Source of the DNA: Stenotrophomonas sp.
Lineage (GTDB): Bacteria > Pseudomonadota > Gammaproteobacteria > Xanthomonadales > Xanthomonadaceae
Length of the DNA: 8,584 nucleotides
Assembly: GCA_003484865.1 (NCBI GenBank)
Contig: DMZT01000004.1
Span: 1-8,584, forward strand
Reading direction: 5' to 3'
Position 1 is the stretch's first letter; each line of letters starts with the position of its first letter. The notes under the pieces are model-generated. The model did no database searches and was not told the DNA's origin. It saw only the letters and a list, made by a program, of their open reading frames with translations. The translations under genes were made by a program, and so were the position numbers. This document shows, piece after piece, positions 1 to 8,584 of the stretch.

Positions 1-609
1 ATCTGCACGATGAACTGCACCGTCGTGACCGAACAGGTCGCCGACGCCTTCGGTTTCAGCACCCGCTATGGCGATGGACACCTGCGGGCGACCTCGCCCG
101 GTGCCGACGGCCTGGTGATGCTGCCGTTCCTCAATGGCGAACGCACGCCGGACCTGCCGCTGGGCAAGGGCGTCCTGGCGGGCCTGGACACGACGAACAT
201 GACCCCGGCGCACCTCTACCGCGCGGCCATGGAAGGCGCCACGTACAGCCTGAAGTATGGGTACGACGCTTTTGTCCGCGCGGGCATGCGGTTCGACCGC
301 ATCGTGCTGACCGGAGGCGGCAGCAACAGCGCGCAGTGGCGGCAGATGGTGGCCGATGTCTTCGGCCTGCCGGTGGACGTACCGACCCAATCCGAGGGGG
401 CGGCGTTCGGCGCGGCATTGCAGGCCCTGTGGGCGCTGGGTCACGCACGCGGTGACGCTGCCTCCATCGCCGACATCGCGGACCGGCACGTTGCGGTCGA
501 CCCGCTGCAGTCCGCTCACCCGGATCCGATGCGTACGCACGCCTATGCCGCGGCCTATGCACGTTTCCTGCGACATCTCGACGCTCTCACGCCGCTGTAT
601 CGCGGCTGA
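1..609 (+). CDS. xylB: Xylulokinase, C-terminal part (5' end outside window)
   Basis: Xylulokinase phosphorylates D-xylulose to xylulose-5-phosphate with ATP in the cytoplasm, the second step of the isomerase pathway. The frame is open from base 1, so the ATG at 10 is an internal Met and the true start lies to the left. About 202 residues are visible, against roughly 480-500 for a full FGGY-family kinase, so this is the C-terminal actin-like/ATPase domain. Visible family signatures are GERTPD (near 139-156), the glycine-rich GGGSNSAQWRQM (near 313-348) and EGAAFGAALQA (near 397-429), which is typical of FGGY_C. The catalytic Asp of the N-terminal half is not visible. The xylose isomerase gene begins 42 bases after the stop, which favours xylulokinase over glycerol or gluconate kinase. 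Gene order B-A is reversed relative to the E. coli xylAB order. Confidence 0.9.
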   Translation: MCTMNCTVVTEQVADAFGFSTRYGDGHLRATSPGADGLVMLPFLNGERTPDLPLGKGVLAGLDTTNMTPAHLYRAAMEGATYSLKYGYDAFVRAGMRFDRIVLTGGGSNSAQWRQMVADVFGLPVDVPTQSEGAAFGAALQALWALGHARGDAASIADIADRHVAVDPLQSAHPDPMRTHAYAAAYARFLRHLDALTPLYRG

Positions 610-651
610 TCCCTCTACGCACCACCTCGCACAACGACAGGAAGACGTACC

Positions 652-1986
652 ATGAGCAATCAACCCTTCATCGGCGCCAAGGAATACTTCCCCGGCATCG
701 GCCGCATCCCCTTCGAAGGCCGCGGCTCGGACAACCCGCTCGCGTTCAAGGTCTATGACGCGAACAAGGTCATCGGTGGCAAGACCATGCAGGAGCATCT
801 GCGTTTCGCGGCCTGCTACTGGCACACGTTCTGCAACGCCGGGCATGATCCGTTCGGTCCGGGCACCCGCAATTTCCCGTGGGAGACCGGCTCGCCGATG
901 GCGACCGCCGAGGCGAAGGTGGACGCGGCGTTCGAATTTTTCACCAAGCTCGGCGTGCCGTACTGGTGCTTCCACGATATCGACCTGGCGCCGGATGCGG
1001 ACGACGTCGGCCAGTACGAGAAGAATCTGAAGCACATGGTGGGCCTGGCCAAGGCGCGGCAGGATGCGACCGGCATGAAACTGCTGTGGGGCACAGCCAA
1101 CCTGTTCTCGCACCCGCGCTACATGAACGGTGCGTCCACCAATCCGGATTTCGCCGTGGTGGCGCGCGCCGCCGTGCAGGTGAAGGCCGCCCTGGAGGCG
1201 ACGGTTGAACTGGGCGGCGAACACTATGTGTTCTGGGGCGGCCGCGAAGGCTATGCCTCGCTGGCGAACACGCAGATGAAGCGCGAGGTCGATCACTTCG
1301 CGCGGTTCCTCACGATGGCGCGCGACTATGGCCGCAGCATCGGCCTGAAGGGCAACTTCCTGATCGAACCCAAGCCGATGGAGCCGATGAAGCACCAGTA
1401 CGACTTCGACAGCGCGACCGTGGCGGGCTTCCTGAAGGAGCATGGCCTGCACAAGGACTTCAAGCTCAACATCGAGGCGAACCACGCCACGCTCTCCGGC
1501 CACACCTTCGAGCACGATCTGCAGGTCGCCTCGGACCACGGCCTGTTGGGCAGCATCGACGCCAACCGCGGCAACGCGCAGAACGGCTGGGATACGGATC
1601 AGTTCCCGACCGACCTCTACGACACCGTGGGCGCGATGCTGGTCGTCCTGCGGCAGGGCGGCCTGGAGGGCGGCCTGAACTTCGACGCCAAGCTGCGTCG
1701 CGAATCCACCGACATGGAAGACCTGTTCATCGCCCACATCGGCGGCATGGACGCGTTCGCACGCGGGCTGGAAGTGGCCCACGCGCTGCTCAACGACTCC
1801 CCGCTGGAACAGTGGCGCACGGCGCGCTACGCCAGCTTCGACACTGGTGCCGGCAAGGAGTTCGCGCAAGGCGCGCTCAGCCTCACGGACCTGGCCGCAC
1901 TGGGTGCCAAGGGCGGTGAGCCCAACCAGACCAGCGGCAAACAGGAACGCTACGAGAACCTGCTCAACCAGTACCTGCTGCGCTGA
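652..1986 (+). CDS. xylA: Xylose isomerase
   Basis: The enzyme interconverts D-xylose and D-xylulose in the cytoplasm and depends on two divalent metal ions. The protein has 444 residues, normal for the longer (class II) bacterial enzymes. The catalytic pair is His108/Asp111 in FHDID, equivalent to E. coli His101/Asp104. Metal ligands fit Glu239 (IEPKP), Glu275 and His278 ([11 protein letters not shown]), Asp303 (SIDANRG), Asp314 and Asp316 (GWDTDQ) and Asp345 (NFDAK), so the active site looks intact. The N-terminal class II block ([15 protein letters not shown], residues 21-35) is present. The start is supported by AGGAAG at 639-644, 7 bases before ATG 652. It lies between xylB and the transporter gene in the same direction and is probably co-transcribed with them. 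No truncation or frameshift is seen. Confidence 0.97.
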   Translation: MSNQPFIGAKEYFPGIGRIPFEGRGSDNPLAFKVYDANKVIGGKTMQEHLRFAACYWHTFCNAGHDPFGPGTRNFPWETGSPMATAEAKVDAAFEFFTKLGVPYWCFHDIDLAPDADDVGQYEKNLKHMVGLAKARQDATGMKLLWGTANLFSHPRYMNGASTNPDFAVVARAAVQVKAALEATVELGGEHYVFWGGREGYASLANTQMKREVDHFARFLTMARDYGRSIGLKGNFLIEPKPMEPMKHQYDFDSATVAGFLKEHGLHKDFKLNIEANHATLSGHTFEHDLQVASDHGLLGSIDANRGNAQNGWDTDQFPTDLYDTVGAMLVVLRQGGLEGGLNFDAKLRRESTDMEDLFIAHIGGMDAFARGLEVAHALLNDSPLEQWRTARYASFDTGAGKEFAQGALSLTDLAALGAKGGEPNQTSGKQERYENLLNQYLLR

Positions 1987-1996
1987 GCGCGACAGC

Positions 1997-2010
1997 TCGC
2001 AGCGATGACA
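1997..2010. promoter_or_regulatory. Candidate LacI-family operator before the transporter gene
   Basis: TCGCAGCGATGACA fits 7 of the 8 fixed positions of the general LacI-family pattern TGNNANCGNTNNCA, missing only G at position 2. It sits in the 47-base gap between xylA and the transporter gene, 23 bases before the ATG. It shares the core AGCG[A/G]TG[A/T]CA with the sequence before aguA. It also matches about 10 of 14 positions of the Xanthomonas xyl-box as I remember it (TGGTAGCGCTAACA). The palindrome is imperfect. An internal operator would mean separate regulation of the transporter/GH3 part of the operon. Chance occurrence remains possible. Confidence 0.3.
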
Positions 2011-2033
2011 CCGAACCGGGGAGGGGCAGGGCA

Positions 2034-3443
2034 ATGAACCAGGCAGTGAGCGGTGGGGAGAACACCCGGCTGATCGTATTGATCAGCGTGGTGGCGACGA
2101 TTGGCGGATTCCTGTTCGGCTTCGACAGCGGCGTGATCAACGGCACCCAGGACGGCCTGCACCAGACGTTCCGGTCAGGCGAGTGGATGCAGGGGTTCGA
2201 GATCGCCTCGATGCTGTTGGGCTGCGCCATCGGTGCCTTCAGCGCCGGGCGACTGTCCGACCGCCTGGGACGCCGCAACGTGTTGATCGTCTCGGCGGTG
2301 TTGTTCCTGCTGTCGGCGATCGGGGCAGGCGCGGCGGCGTCCTCGGCCCTGTTCATCATCGCGCGGGTGTTGGGGGGCTTTGCGGTCGGCGCAGCCAGTG
2401 TGATCTCGCCGGCGTACATCGCCGAAGTTGCGCCGGCGCGTTACCGTGGCCGCCTCGCGACGGTCCAGCAGATCGCCATCATCAGCGGCCTCACCGTCGC
2501 GTTCCTCTCCAACTATCTGTTGGCGGCCACCGCCGGTGCCTCGACCGAGGCGCTGTGGGGCGGGTACGCGGCGTGGCGCTGGATGTTCTGGATGCAGGCG
2601 GTGCCATCGCTGTTGTTCCTGGCGCTTCTGTTGACCATTCCGGAGAGCCCACGCTACCTCGTGGTGAAGCGCCGCAAGGACGAGGCGCTGCACGTGCTGA
2701 CGCGGCTGTTCGGCGGTGCGGAGGCACAGGCCAAGCTGGCCGAGATCGACGCCTCGCTGTCGACGGACCACCATCGCCCGCGGCTGTCGGACCTGCGCAG
2801 CAAGGTCACCGGGAGGATGCGGCCGATTGTCTGGGTCGGCATCGGCCTGGCCATCTTCCAGCAACTGGTTGGCATCAACGTGGTGTTCTACTACGGCGCC
2901 GTGCTCTGGCAAGCGGTCGGTTTTTCCGAGAACGACGCACTGCTGATCAACGTGCTGTCTGGTGCGCTCAGCATTGGCGCCTGCGTCGTCACCGTGCTGC
3001 TGATCGACCGCATCGGGCGCAAGCCGCTGCTATGGATCGGCTCGGGCGGCATGTCGGTGTCGTTGGCGCTCCTGGTGGTCGCCTTCGCGAGTGGCTCGCT
3101 GGTCGATGGGCGCCTGCAGCTGCCCGGGAGCATGGGCACGCTGGCGCTGGTGGCGGCCAATGCCTACGTGGTGTTCTTCAATCTTTCCTGGGGGCCGGTG
3201 ATGTGGGTGATGCTGGGCGAGATGTTCCCCAACCAGATCCGCGGCTCGGCACTGGCCGTGGCGGGTGCGGCGCAATGGACCGCGAACTTCGCGGTCACGG
3301 TGACGTTCCCCATCCTGTTGGCCGCCATCGGGCTCGCGGCGACCTACAGCCTCTACCTGGCCTCGGCCATCATCTCGGTCTTCTTCGTGCTCAGGTACGT
3401 GCGCGAAACCAAGGGCAAGGAACTGGAGCAGATGGAAGGATGA
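2034..3443 (+). CDS. xylE: MFS sugar:H+ symporter, XylE-like sugar porter
   Basis: An inner-membrane major facilitator of the sugar-porter family, 469 residues with about 12 hydrophobic segments. Family motifs appear in order: FGFD (Asp31 equals the proton-coupling Asp27 of E. coli XylE), DRLGRR (76-81), PAYIAEVAPARYRGR (126-140), PESPR (203-207), QQLVGIN (276-282), DRIGRK (325-330), WGPVMWVMLGEMFP (386-399) and RETKGKELE (457-465). By alignment to remembered XylE residues, the sugar contacts Gln146, Gln276, Gln277, Asn282, Tyr286, Trp386, Gln414 and Trp415 are kept. Two selectivity positions differ (see findings). The start has GGGGAGG at 2018-2024, 9 bases upstream. It follows xylA by 47 bases and its stop overlaps or nearly touches the GH3 start. 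Context says xylose import. Glucose or broad hexose/pentose transport cannot be excluded, so the symbol is by similarity and context. Confidence 0.9.
   Translation: MNQAVSGGENTRLIVLISVVATIGGFLFGFDSGVINGTQDGLHQTFRSGEWMQGFEIASMLLGCAIGAFSAGRLSDRLGRRNVLIVSAVLFLLSAIGAGAAASSALFIIARVLGGFAVGAASVISPAYIAEVAPARYRGRLATVQQIAIISGLTVAFLSNYLLAATAGASTEALWGGYAAWRWMFWMQAVPSLLFLALLLTIPESPRYLVVKRRKDEALHVLTRLFGGAEAQAKLAEIDASLSTDHHRPRLSDLRSKVTGRMRPIVWVGIGLAIFQQLVGINVVFYYGAVLWQAVGFSENDALLINVLSGALSIGACVVTVLLIDRIGRKPLLWIGSGGMSVSLALLVVAFASGSLVDGRLQLPGSMGTLALVAANAYVVFFNLSWGPVMWVMLGEMFPNQIRGSALAVAGAAQWTANFAVTVTFPILLAAIGLAATYSLYLASAIISVFFVLRYVRETKGKELEQMEG
3434..3440 (+). promoter_or_regulatory. Ribosome binding site deciding the GH3 start
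   Basis: GGAAGGA lies at the very end of the transporter gene. It directly abuts ATG 3440, which overlaps the transporter stop as ATGA, leaving no spacer. It leaves 8 bases to the in-frame ATG 3449. Spacing therefore favours 3449. A weaker GGAG at 3425-3428 would serve 3440 with 11 bases. Either choice implies translational coupling to the transporter gene and changes only three N-terminal residues. Confidence 0.55.
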
Positions 3444-3448
3444 ACACG

Positions 3449-6004
<2,556 letters not shown>

Positions 6005-6015
6005 CGATGCGGCCT

Positions 6016-6040
6016 GCGCCCTCAGCGCTTGGGCGGGCGC
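6016..6040. terminator. Possible hairpin in the convergent gap
   Basis: GCGCCC at 6016-6021 can pair perfectly with GGGCGC at 6035-6040 around a 13-base loop. A shorter CGCCC/GGGCG (6017-6021 with 6031-6035) is an alternative. The hairpin overlaps the stop of the repressor gene and lies 12 bases after the GH3 stop, a plausible site for a bidirectional terminator. Neither strand has a following T-run, so it does not look like a standard intrinsic terminator, and such GC stems are common in this DNA. Confidence 0.2.
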
Positions 6041-7077
6041 GCGACCGAGTCGCGCACCACCAGCCGGTGCGGCATGACGTGATCGGTCAGCACGCGCGTG
6101 TCGTCGCCCTTGCGGCGGATGGTACGCAGCAGGATATCGATGGCGGCGTCGGCCATCGCGGCGATGGGTTGATGGAGGGTGGTGAGCTCGGGCCAGACGG
6201 TCGTTGCCGCCGAGGTGTCATCGAAGCCCACGACCGACAGATCGCGGGGCACCTCGAGGCCGCGTCGGTGTGCAACGGAGATGGCCGCCGCGGCCATGTC
6301 ATCGTTGCTGGCGAAGATGGCCGTGGGCGGCCGACGCTGGGACAGCAGCTTCTCGGTCGCGGCAAGCCCCGAACGGTAGGTGTAATCCCCCTGTTCGACG
6401 AGGCCGGGTTCGACCTGCAGCCCTGCCTCCTGCAGGGCGGTGACAAACCCATCGTAGCGACGCGCGCTCGCACTGAGGTCGCTGCGGCCGCAGATGAAGC
6501 CGATCCGTCGGTGCCCGTGCTGGATCAGGTGTTCGGCCATCTCCTTGCCCGCATGGAAGTCGTCGATGCGGACGCAGGAAAGATCGTCTCTCAGGTGCCC
6601 CGATGCGATCGCGACCACCGGGATGCCGGCGCTGACCAGTTCGGTGACGGCCGCCTGCGACTCGCACAGCGGCGGCGGCAGGATGACGCCATCCACACGT
6701 CCGGCCAAGGCGCGTGCAGCGTTGCGCTCGGCCTCGGGGTCGAAGTTGTCCCAGTAATGGATGACCAGCTGGATGGCAGCGTTGGACGCGACACGCAGCA
6801 GGCCCACCAGCAGCTCCCGCAGGTAGGCGCCACTGGGATTGGTGTAGATCAGCGCGATCCGCGTGTGCTGCGCCGCGGCCAGCGAACTCGCGGCCAGGTT
6901 GGGCGTGTAGCCCAGTTCGCGCACCGCGCGCATCACCCGTTCGCGCGTGACATCGCGCACCTTGCCTTGGTTGATCGCGCGCGACACGGTCATCGGCGAT
7001 ACCCCGGCCAGGGCAGCCACCTCGTCGATCGTCACGCCACTGGTTTTGCGGCGGACCGATTTCTTCGGCTTGTCCAA
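6022..7077 (-). CDS. xylR: LacI-family transcriptional regulator, probable xylose/xylan repressor
   Basis: A LacI/GalR-family DNA-binding repressor, 351 residues from the TTG start at 7077. The helix-turn-helix lies at residues 16-36 ([21 protein letters not shown]). The hinge helix follows at about 59-67 (PNLAASSLA), where the Arg usual before Ser-Leu is Ser. A periplasmic-binding-protein-like effector domain covers about 74-345, with family signatures [36 protein letters not shown] and RLVVRDS. The TTG is preferred because GAAAGG lies 9 bases upstream and the length then fits the family. The alternative GTG at 7122 adds 15 residues and has only GGGGA 2 bases away. The gene converges with the GH3 gene and diverges from aguA, so it probably controls these and itself. 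The effector (xylose, a xylo-oligosaccharide or another sugar) cannot be read from the sequence, and the symbol is by context. Confidence 0.88.
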   Translation of the reverse strand: MDKPKKSVRRKTSGVTIDEVAALAGVSPMTVSRAINQGKVRDVTRERVMRAVRELGYTPNLAASSLAAAQHTRIALIYTNPSGAYLRELLVGLLRVASNAAIQLVIHYWDNFDPEAERNAARALAGRVDGVILPPPLCESQAAVTELVSAGIPVVAIASGHLRDDLSCVRIDDFHAGKEMAEHLIQHGHRRIGFICGRSDLSASARRYDGFVTALQEAGLQVEPGLVEQGDYTYRSGLAATEKLLSQRRPPTAIFASNDDMAAAAISVAHRRGLEVPRDLSVVGFDDTSAATTVWPELTTLHQPIAAMADAAIDILLRTIRRKGDDTRVLTDHVMPHRLVVRDSVARPPKR

Positions 7078-7086
7078 TGCGTGTTG

Positions 7087-7092
7087 CCTTTC
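7087..7092 (-). promoter_or_regulatory. Ribosome binding site supporting the TTG start of the regulator
   Basis: On the - strand the sequence GAAAGG, within a purine-rich run AAGAAGAAAGG, is followed by 9 bases and then TTG (7077-7075). No ATG is available in this frame between here and the helix-turn-helix. The 15-residue extension upstream to GTG 7122 has no family counterpart that I recognise. Confidence 0.5.
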
Positions 7093-7170
7093 TTCTTTGT
7101 GACGCTGCCGCGAGGCGGGCACATCCCCAGCTTACAAGGTTTGCTGGCGACGCTGCTGCTGCGCCGGAAT

Positions 7171-7184
7171 GTCGAGCGGTGTCA
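7171..7184. promoter_or_regulatory. Second candidate LacI-family operator, before aguA
   Basis: GTCGAGCGGTGTCA fits 6 of the 8 fixed positions of TGNNANCGNTNNCA. It shares the core AGCG[A/G]TG[A/T]CA with the candidate site at 1997-2010. It ends 4 bases before ATG 7189 and covers the possible ribosome binding site GAGCGG (7174-7179), so a bound repressor would block aguA expression. The left half-site is poor, so this is weaker than the first site alone. Confidence 0.22.
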
Positions 7185-7188
7185 CTGG

Positions 7189-8584
7189 ATGCTGGGTGTC
7201 GCCGTGGCGCTTTTCGCCTGCGCAGGCAGCGTGCGGGCAGAAGACGGTTACGCCCTATGGCTGCGCTACGCACCGCTGGAACCTGCGCTCGCGGCGGACG
7301 ACCGGGCACGGCTGGGCGGGGTCGTGGCTCCCGATCAGACCCCGACGCAACGCGCCGCGCGCGAGGAACTTGTGCGTGGCCTCACCGGCCTGCTGGGTCG
7401 CGCGCCGCGGATGCAGATCGCGTCAAGCGCAGACCGCACCGTGGTGCTGGGCACCCCGGATTCGTCGGCCGTGATCGCGCCCCTCCGCCAGGAGATTGGC
7501 TCACTCGGCGACGATGGCTACCTGCTCAGGCGTGCGCACATCGGCGGGCGCGAGGTGCTGCTGGTGGCCGCGCGCCGGGATATCGGCGTCCTGTATGGCG
7601 TGTTCCATCTGCTGCGACTGCTGCAGACCGGCGCGTCACTCGATGCCCTCGAGGTTCGCGAATCACCCCGCCTCCGACTGCGCGTGCTCGACCACTGGGA
7701 CAACCTGGACGGCTATGTGGAACGCGGCTATGCGGGCCGCTCGCTGTGGGACTGGCAGACCCTGCCGGAGTGGCGGGACCCACGCTATACGGACTATGCG
7801 CGTGCCAACGCCTCGCTCGGCATCAACGGCACCGTACTGAACAATGTAAACGCGAGCGCGCAGAGCCTTGCGCCGGCATATCTCATCAAAGCCGCCGCGC
7901 TGGCAGACAGGTTCCGCCCGTACGGCATCCGCGTATACCTGAGCGCGCGCTTCAGCGCGCCCATCGAGCTGGGCGGGCTGAAGACCGCCGATCCACTCGA
8001 CCCGGACGTGCAGCGCTGGTGGCGCGACAAGGCTGACGAGATCTACGCGCGCATTCCGGATTTCGGTGGCTTCCTGGTCAAGGCCAATTCGGAAGGACAG
8101 CCCGGACCGCAGGACTATGGCCGTTCGCATGCGGACGGGGCCAATCTGCTGGCGGACGCGCTGGCACCGCATGGCGGCGTGGTGATGTGGCGCGCCTTCG
8201 TCTACGCGCATGAACTGCCCGAGGACCGCGCCACGCAGCCCTACACCGAATTTGCCGGGCTGGACGGTGACTTCCGCCCGAACGTGATCGTGCAGGTAAA
8301 GAACGGGCCCATCGACTTCCAGCCGCGGGAGCCGTTCCATCCCCTGTTCGGGGCCATGCCACGCACGCCGCTGATGATGGAGGTCCAGATCACCAAGGAG
8401 TATCTCGGCTTCGCCACGCATCTGGTCTACCTGGGGCCGCTGTACGAGGAGGTGCTGCAGTCCGACACCCACGCACGCGGTGCGGGCGCCACGGTCGCGC
8501 AGTTTCTGACCGGGATCGCCGGCGTCGCCAACATCGGCAGCGATCGCACCTGGAGTGGGTCGCACTTCGACCAAAGCAACTGGT
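7189..8584 (+). CDS. aguA: GH67 alpha-glucuronidase, N-terminal two thirds (3' end outside window)
   Basis: The enzyme cleaves alpha-1,2-linked (4-O-methyl)glucuronic acid from the non-reducing terminal xylose of aldouronic acids, a late step in glucuronoxylan breakdown. From ATG 7189, 465 residues are visible of about 700-730 expected, and the frame is open to the window edge. A short hydrophobic leader ends VRA before EDGY, suggesting Sec export. Residues about 18-145 form the GH67 N-terminal domain, then the catalytic barrel starts ([15 protein letters not shown]). The acid Glu302 is in NSEGQPGP. The catalytic bases are Asp376 in GPIDFQ and Glu404 in ITKEYLG. Their 28-residue spacing equals that of Asp365/Glu393 in Cellvibrio GlcA67A. 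GAGCGG at 7174-7179 is a modest ribosome binding site 9 bases upstream. The leader lacks a basic n-region, so an upstream start such as TTG 7141, which adds Arg-Arg, is possible. The gene is divergent from the LacI gene. Confidence 0.93.
   Translation, partial: MLGVAVALFACAGSVRAEDGYALWLRYAPLEPALAADDRARLGGVVAPDQTPTQRAAREELVRGLTGLLGRAPRMQIASSADRTVVLGTPDSSAVIAPLRQEIGSLGDDGYLLRRAHIGGREVLLVAARRDIGVLYGVFHLLRLLQTGASLDALEVRESPRLRLRVLDHWDNLDGYVERGYAGRSLWDWQTLPEWRDPRYTDYARANASLGINGTVLNNVNASAQSLAPAYLIKAAALADRFRPYGIRVYLSARFSAPIELGGLKTADPLDPDVQRWWRDKADEIYARIPDFGGFLVKANSEGQPGPQDYGRSHADGANLLADALAPHGGVVMWRAFVYAHELPEDRATQPYTEFAGLDGDFRPNVIVQVKNGPIDFQPREPFHPLFGAMPRTPLMMEVQITKEYLGFATHLVYLGPLYEEVLQSDTHARGAGATVAQFLTGIAGVANIGSDRTWSGSHFDQSNW

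Larger units (their letters stand above)
7078..7188. promoter_or_regulatory. Divergent regulator/aguA intergenic region
   Basis: This stretch of about 110 bases separates the divergent regulator and aguA starts and should hold both promoters and any operator. I see no convincing -35/-10 pair for either direction. The aguA frame stays open through the whole stretch and into the regulator gene, so its start could lie further left than 7189. Confidence 0.5.

Noticed and set aside
10..12. ATG at position 10 as the start of a short 199-residue protein
   Set aside because: The frame is open from base 1 and the protein is clearly the C-terminal part of an FGGY kinase, so the gene begins outside the window.
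610..651. Search for a promoter or operator between xylB and xylA
   Set aside because: Apart from the ribosome binding site AGGAAG, I see no -35/-10 pair, palindrome or operator-like motif in these 42 bases.
2175..2912. A 245-codon - strand frame opposite the transporter
   Set aside because: Arg/Gln/His-rich with no domain or plausible start signal. The + strand transporter motifs explain the region fully.
2183..3439. Open extension of the GH3 frame upstream through the transporter gene
   Set aside because: The translated stretch is a low-information Arg/Gly/Ala-rich sequence. The lipoprotein signal begins exactly at the transporter stop with a ribosome binding site, so the gene starts at 3440 or 3449.
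7077..8036. A 319-codon + strand frame overlapping the start of aguA
   Set aside because: The neighbouring frame (from 7189) carries the GH67 domains and catalytic residues. This frame is Arg/Ala/Pro-rich with no motif, so it is a shadow.
7663..8574. A 303-codon - strand frame opposite aguA
   Set aside because: No recognisable domain and complementary to a well-supported GH67 coding sequence, as expected from G+C-driven antisense frames.

Overview
The window is high-G+C proteobacterial DNA. Gene content and protein sequences point to a xanthomonad-type gammaproteobacterium (Xanthomonadaceae, for example Xanthomonas, Stenotrophomonas or Pseudoxanthomonas). I infer this from motif-level resemblance, not from a database search. 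It reads as part of a xylan/xylose (hemicellulose) utilisation locus. I see no mobile element, RNA gene, CRISPR array or sizeable repeat.

Layout. Positions 1-3443 hold three co-directional genes: the 3' part of a xylulokinase gene (xylB), a complete xylose isomerase gene (xylA), and a complete sugar-porter MFS transporter (xylE-like). A fourth + strand gene follows, with an ATGA-type overlap or very close start. It encodes a GH3 exo-beta-glucanase/beta-glucosidase with a lipoprotein signal. The intergenic gaps are 42 and 47 bases and then an overlap, so these four genes look like one operon. On the - strand, converging with the GH3 gene across 17 bases, lies a LacI-family repressor gene (about 7077-6022). 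Divergent from the repressor, a GH67 alpha-glucuronidase gene (aguA) starts near 7189 and runs open off the right edge. It is about two thirds complete.

How they could work together. Secreted AguA would remove (4-O-methyl)glucuronic acid caps from xylo-oligosaccharides. Other xylanolytic enzymes, not in this window, would release xylose. The MFS symporter would import the sugar, and XylA and XylB would convert xylose to xylulose and then xylulose-5-phosphate for the pentose phosphate pathway. The GH3 lipoprotein has the signature of exo-1,3/1,4-beta-glucanases rather than beta-xylosidases, so it would add glucose from beta-glucans or cello-oligosaccharides. The LacI protein is the natural candidate regulator. 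Two imperfect LacI-type operator-like sequences with a shared core lie in front of the transporter gene and in front of aguA.

The locus type is known, and I did not find a previously undescribed system. The points most worth a second look are GLUT-like residues at two selectivity positions of the transporter, the beta-glucan-type GH3 enzyme in a xylose operon, the candidate operator pair, and the non-ATG or ambiguous starts of the divergent regulator/aguA pair.
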